From CAZAKZ01 sp964485695 (GTDB lineage Bacteria; Planctomycetota; JAFGQW01), in NCBI GenBank assembly GCA_964485695.1, contig CAZAKZ010000006.1, forward strand, positions 22,387 through 86,386: a stretch of DNA of 64,000 bases, given 5' to 3'. The notes beneath the pieces were generated by a model. That model searched no databases. It was not told the DNA's origin and saw only the letters and a list, made by a program, of their open reading frames with translations. A program made the translations under genes and the position numbers. This document shows, piece after piece, positions 61,394-64,000 of the stretch (within the stretch, counting starts at the first letter, position 1; each line of letters starts with the position of its first letter).

Positions 61394-63706
61394 TCATTGA
61401 GCGCGTTTCCGCTCCACCTCGGGGCCGCGCCAGACGCTGCCGCCGAAGGTGGTCACCCGGATCTTGCCCTTCTCCCCCGGCAGGAAATGGACGCGCTGGA
61501 CGTTGCGGAAGGGGATCCCCTCCATGGCCTCGAAGGTCTTACCGTTGTCCCTGGACAGCCAGAGACCCGCGCCGGGAGCGCCCTCGGTGAGGGTCATGTA
61601 GATCCAGCCTTTTTTCTCCGGGTGGAGGTAGGCGCCGAAGTGTTGCCGCCCCTTCCGGGCCAGCCGCGTCCACGAGCGGCCGCCGTCAGTGGTGCGGTAG
61701 AGGCCGCCGGTCTCCCGGCCGCCCGTGTCGCAGTTGCCGAGATAGATGATCCGGCTGTTCCGGGGGTCGACGGTGAAGTCCTTCGGCCACAGAAACGGCT
61801 GGCCCCGGGTGATGCAATTCCACGTCTCACCCCGGTCCTTCGATTGGTAGAGGCCCACGCCCTCGGGCCGGAAGGTCCTCGCCACGCGCCGGGCGGTGAT
61901 GAGGGTGTAGAGGGAACCGTCCTCGTGGAGGTGCACTCGCGTGACGCGCATGTTGCTCTCGGCGCCGAGGCCCTGGTTTACGGCCTTCCAGGTCCGACCG
62001 CCGTCCGTGGACCTGAACACGCCCTTTCCGAAGAAGCCCGCAAAAAGAGTGCGGCTGCGCTTGCGGCTGCCCGGGTCCACGACCACCGATGTGGCCGGCG
62101 CCACGGGCAGGCCGCCGGTGCAGGATTTCCAGGTCTGAGCGAAGTCCTCGCTCAGGCAGATGCCTCCTCCGCCGGTGCTGCGGTGGCGGTTGTAGATGAT
62201 GTTTCCGTTCGGGATGTCGTGGACCTTGGAGAAGGCGCCCCATATCCTGCCGGGGATCGCGGGGTCGAAGGCCAGCTCGTAGCAGGTGTTTCGCCACGGC
62301 GCCCTGCCCGCCTCGCTCCACCACTTCCAGGTCCTGCCCCGGTCCTCGCTCCGCGCGAAGCCGATGTCGGTGTAGCAGATATAGTGCAGACGCGGCCGGA
62401 ACGGATCCTGGTAGTAGTTCCAGGTGGTGGTCACCACCAGGCCGTTGCACACCCATCTGAGGCCGGGCCGCCGCCCCCGGCCCTTGTTCGGGGATTTTTG
62501 CCCCGGGGCGAGACGCGTGTGGGCGCAGAACCAGGTCTTGCCCCCGTTCTCGGTGATGTATCCCTGGCTGACCACGAAGAAGACCTGGTCCGGATTGCGG
62601 GCGTTGACGGCCACGCCGTACGGCACTCCCTGGTAGAACTGGCCGTCCTCGGCCGTGACGTAATACCGGTCCACGTTGGTGGGTTCCCACCGGGGATCGG
62701 GATTGAATGTGGCCCGCCAGGTGTTCCCGGCGTCGTCGGAGCGGTAGACGGTCGCGTGGTGCGGCTGGGCGATGCCGGTGTTGGAGTTCCACGCGTAGAC
62801 CCTCCGGGGCAACGTGTCCGTGGTCAGAACCCAGTGATACTGGGCGATGTCCCCGCTGGCCCACCGGTCAAAGCGCTTGGTGTCCTTGTTGAGGCCTCGC
62901 CCCGGCACCGGCTCCCAGGTGTCGCCTCCGTCAAGGGATCGGTGGAGGCCGCCGATGATTCTCTGGCCCTCGAGGCGGCTCGGCACCGCGCAGAAGAGAA
63001 TGAGGGTCTTGCGGCTCCCGGATTTTCTCGAGCCGCCGGAGAAGGAGCGTACGCGTTTGTCGGGGAGTCCTCTCACAGCCTCGGTCCAGGTCTTCCCTCC
63101 GTTCCGGGATCGCCAGATGCCCCGGGTGGTGGCCGCGAAGCATGTGCGCCTGGCCGCAGGGCTCGTCTGGTCGAAGTGAAATCCCACCGCCTCGCCTGTG
63201 ACACCCTTGCACTCGGACCAGGACTGGCCGGCGTCGTGTGAGTGAAAGACCTTTTCCCCGGCGCCCACCAGCATGAAATCGGGCTTCCCGACGTCCACGG
63301 CGATCTCGCCGCGGAGCCCGTGAGGGAGACGACTTCGCTGGATCCAGTGGCGCCCCCAGTCCTCGGAAACCATGAGCCGCCGCCCGTTCCAGCCGGCGGC
63401 GGAATAGACAATGCCCGCCCGGGTGGGGTGAAAGGCCGGACGGCAACGGGTGTTGGAGGTGAGCTGGGCGTGGTGGATCATGCGCCAGTTCCGCCCGCCG
63501 TCCTCGGTGGTGTAGGCTCCGCTCATGTCGCAGTGCACCATCATGTAGCGGCCGTCGACGGGGCTGATGGCCGGGGAGAACATGCCGCCGCCTCCGGAGA
63601 TTCCCACGGGTTCCCAGGCTGAATTTCCTGCCTGGCCGTCCGCGGTGCTGAAGCTCGTAAGGCCCAGGAGGCAGAAGGGGGTAATGGCTGTCCAGGTGCC
63701 TTTCAT
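61394..63706 (-). CDS. Secreted Asp-box (BNR) beta-propeller protein, VPS10/GH74-like
   Basis: The 770-residue protein has a signal peptide (TAITPFCLLGLTSFSTADG). It contains at least 13 Asp-box repeats of S/T-x-D-x-G-x-T/S-W type: TTEDGGRNW, SEDWGRHW, SHDAGQSW, SRNGGKTW, SLDGGDTW, SDDAGNTW, TENGGKTW, SEDRGRTW, SEDFAQTW, STDGGRTW, SKDRGETW, TTDGGRSW and SRDNGKTF. This fits a two-propeller fold as in GH74 xyloglucanases or VPS10/sortilin-like proteins. The two catalytic Asp of GH74 cannot be assigned from sequence alone, so an enzymatic role is open. No clear SD precedes the ATG at 63706. Confidence 0.8.
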   Translation of the reverse strand: MKGTWTAITPFCLLGLTSFSTADGQAGNSAWEPVGISGGGGMFSPAISPVDGRYMMVHCDMSGAYTTEDGGRNWRMIHHAQLTSNTRCRPAFHPTRAGIVYSAAGWNGRRLMVSEDWGRHWIQRSRLPHGLRGEIAVDVGKPDFMLVGAGEKVFHSHDAGQSWSECKGVTGEAVGFHFDQTSPAARRTCFAATTRGIWRSRNGGKTWTEAVRGLPDKRVRSFSGGSRKSGSRKTLILFCAVPSRLEGQRIIGGLHRSLDGGDTWEPVPGRGLNKDTKRFDRWASGDIAQYHWVLTTDTLPRRVYAWNSNTGIAQPHHATVYRSDDAGNTWRATFNPDPRWEPTNVDRYYVTAEDGQFYQGVPYGVAVNARNPDQVFFVVSQGYITENGGKTWFCAHTRLAPGQKSPNKGRGRRPGLRWVCNGLVVTTTWNYYQDPFRPRLHYICYTDIGFARSEDRGRTWKWWSEAGRAPWRNTCYELAFDPAIPGRIWGAFSKVHDIPNGNIIYNRHRSTGGGGICLSEDFAQTWKSCTGGLPVAPATSVVVDPGSRKRSRTLFAGFFGKGVFRSTDGGRTWKAVNQGLGAESNMRVTRVHLHEDGSLYTLITARRVARTFRPEGVGLYQSKDRGETWNCITRGQPFLWPKDFTVDPRNSRIIYLGNCDTGGRETGGLYRTTDGGRSWTRLARKGRQHFGAYLHPEKKGWIYMTLTEGAPGAGLWLSRDNGKTFEAMEGIPFRNVQRVHFLPGEKGKIRVTTFGGSVWRGPEVERKRAQ

Positions 63707-64000
63707 GCCGGTTTGGTACGTTCTTTCAATTGCATACTACCTGAGGTTGCCGGAGCCAATCCCCGGCAGGGACGAAGTTTATAAGTCTCGGCAGGTTTTC
63801 AGTTCATACGATCCCCGAGGGACATGGCCAAATCCGCCAAATTATATCCGAATTTCCTTTTGATACGAGCAGGTAGTCTCTGATATTCTGACCGTTTGGT
63901 GAATCAGACGATCGACCTCTTTATGCAAACGGGTATTGAGAGAATCGGGGGTATCCATTTAACCGGACCCGTCCAGGCCCGTAGTCCTCCAGGGGCGGTT
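63707..64000. other. Intergenic end of window
   Basis: This 294-bp stretch, less GC-rich than the genes, has no convincing coding frame. It should hold the promoter of the leftward Asp-box gene. I find no clear hairpin, repeat or RNA gene in it. Confidence 0.4.

Overview
The window reads as a chromosomal segment of a GC-rich, diderm (Gram-negative-type) bacterium. Evidence for two membranes is a TolC/RND tripartite pump, several lipoprotein signal peptides and many secreted proteins. The mix is typical of Planctomycetota: a sulfatase, LamG, kelch, FG-GAP and Asp-box secreted proteins, an HNH protein, YfhO- and GT87-type membrane proteins, and a TIGR03960/DUF2344 radical SAM fusion. I make that assignment by inference only; Acidobacteriota or Myxococcota are not excluded. 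Shine-Dalgarno sequences (GGAGG type) are clear at many genes. I found no tRNA, rRNA, CRISPR array, transposase or prophage.

Layout. 1-5 kb: a cut-off membrane protein, a YfhO-like membrane protein and an FAD monooxygenase. 5-7.2 kb: a secreted M1 metallopeptidase. 7.3-15.6 kb: one co-directional run of a PPDK-like phosphotransferase, a CYTH-CHAD protein, a UPF0173 hydrolase, a secreted caspase-fold-like protein and a GT87 membrane protein. 15.7-19.6 kb: an unusual AI-2E transporter/beta-helix chimera and a kelch protein. 19.9-25.2 kb: a coupled radical SAM operon (TIGR03960-DUF2344 fusion, MtaB, MiaB). 25.1-28.5 kb: a nucleotidyltransferase whose promoter and 5' end lie in a perfect 148-bp tandem duplication, then an FG-GAP protein with an in-frame UGA that looks like selenocysteine, then an aminotransferase-tail/LamG protein. 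28.6-42.9 kb: scattered metabolic genes (SDR, rpiA, gamma-glutamyltransferase, GNAT, sulfatase, HNH) and large secreted or anchored proteins. 42.9-50.8 kb: a leftward heavy-metal RND efflux operon with His-rich accessory proteins. 51-64 kb: more secreted proteins, an ECF-type sigma factor translationally coupled to a membrane-anchored SecD-P1-like protein, a ParB-fold protein, a GH51 arabinofuranosidase and an Asp-box propeller.

Two observations stand out. First, the FG-GAP gene at 26343-27431 has a UGA at codon 102 that keeps frame with 260 further codons. It is followed, 12 nt later, by a perfect 8-bp hairpin with a G-first 3-nt loop, which matches the bacterial SECIS layout. Second, a compact domain of about 110-125 residues recurs in nine otherwise unrelated secreted proteins here. 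Its signature is roughly F-x-G-x-L-D-x-x-G-x-A, then an I-P motif, then L-x-G-[IV] and a hydrophobic strand. I call it the 'LDxxGxA domain' below. It is C-terminal in eight proteins and N-terminal in the kelch protein, so it looks like a shared surface or exoproteome module rather than a strict C-terminal sorting tag.
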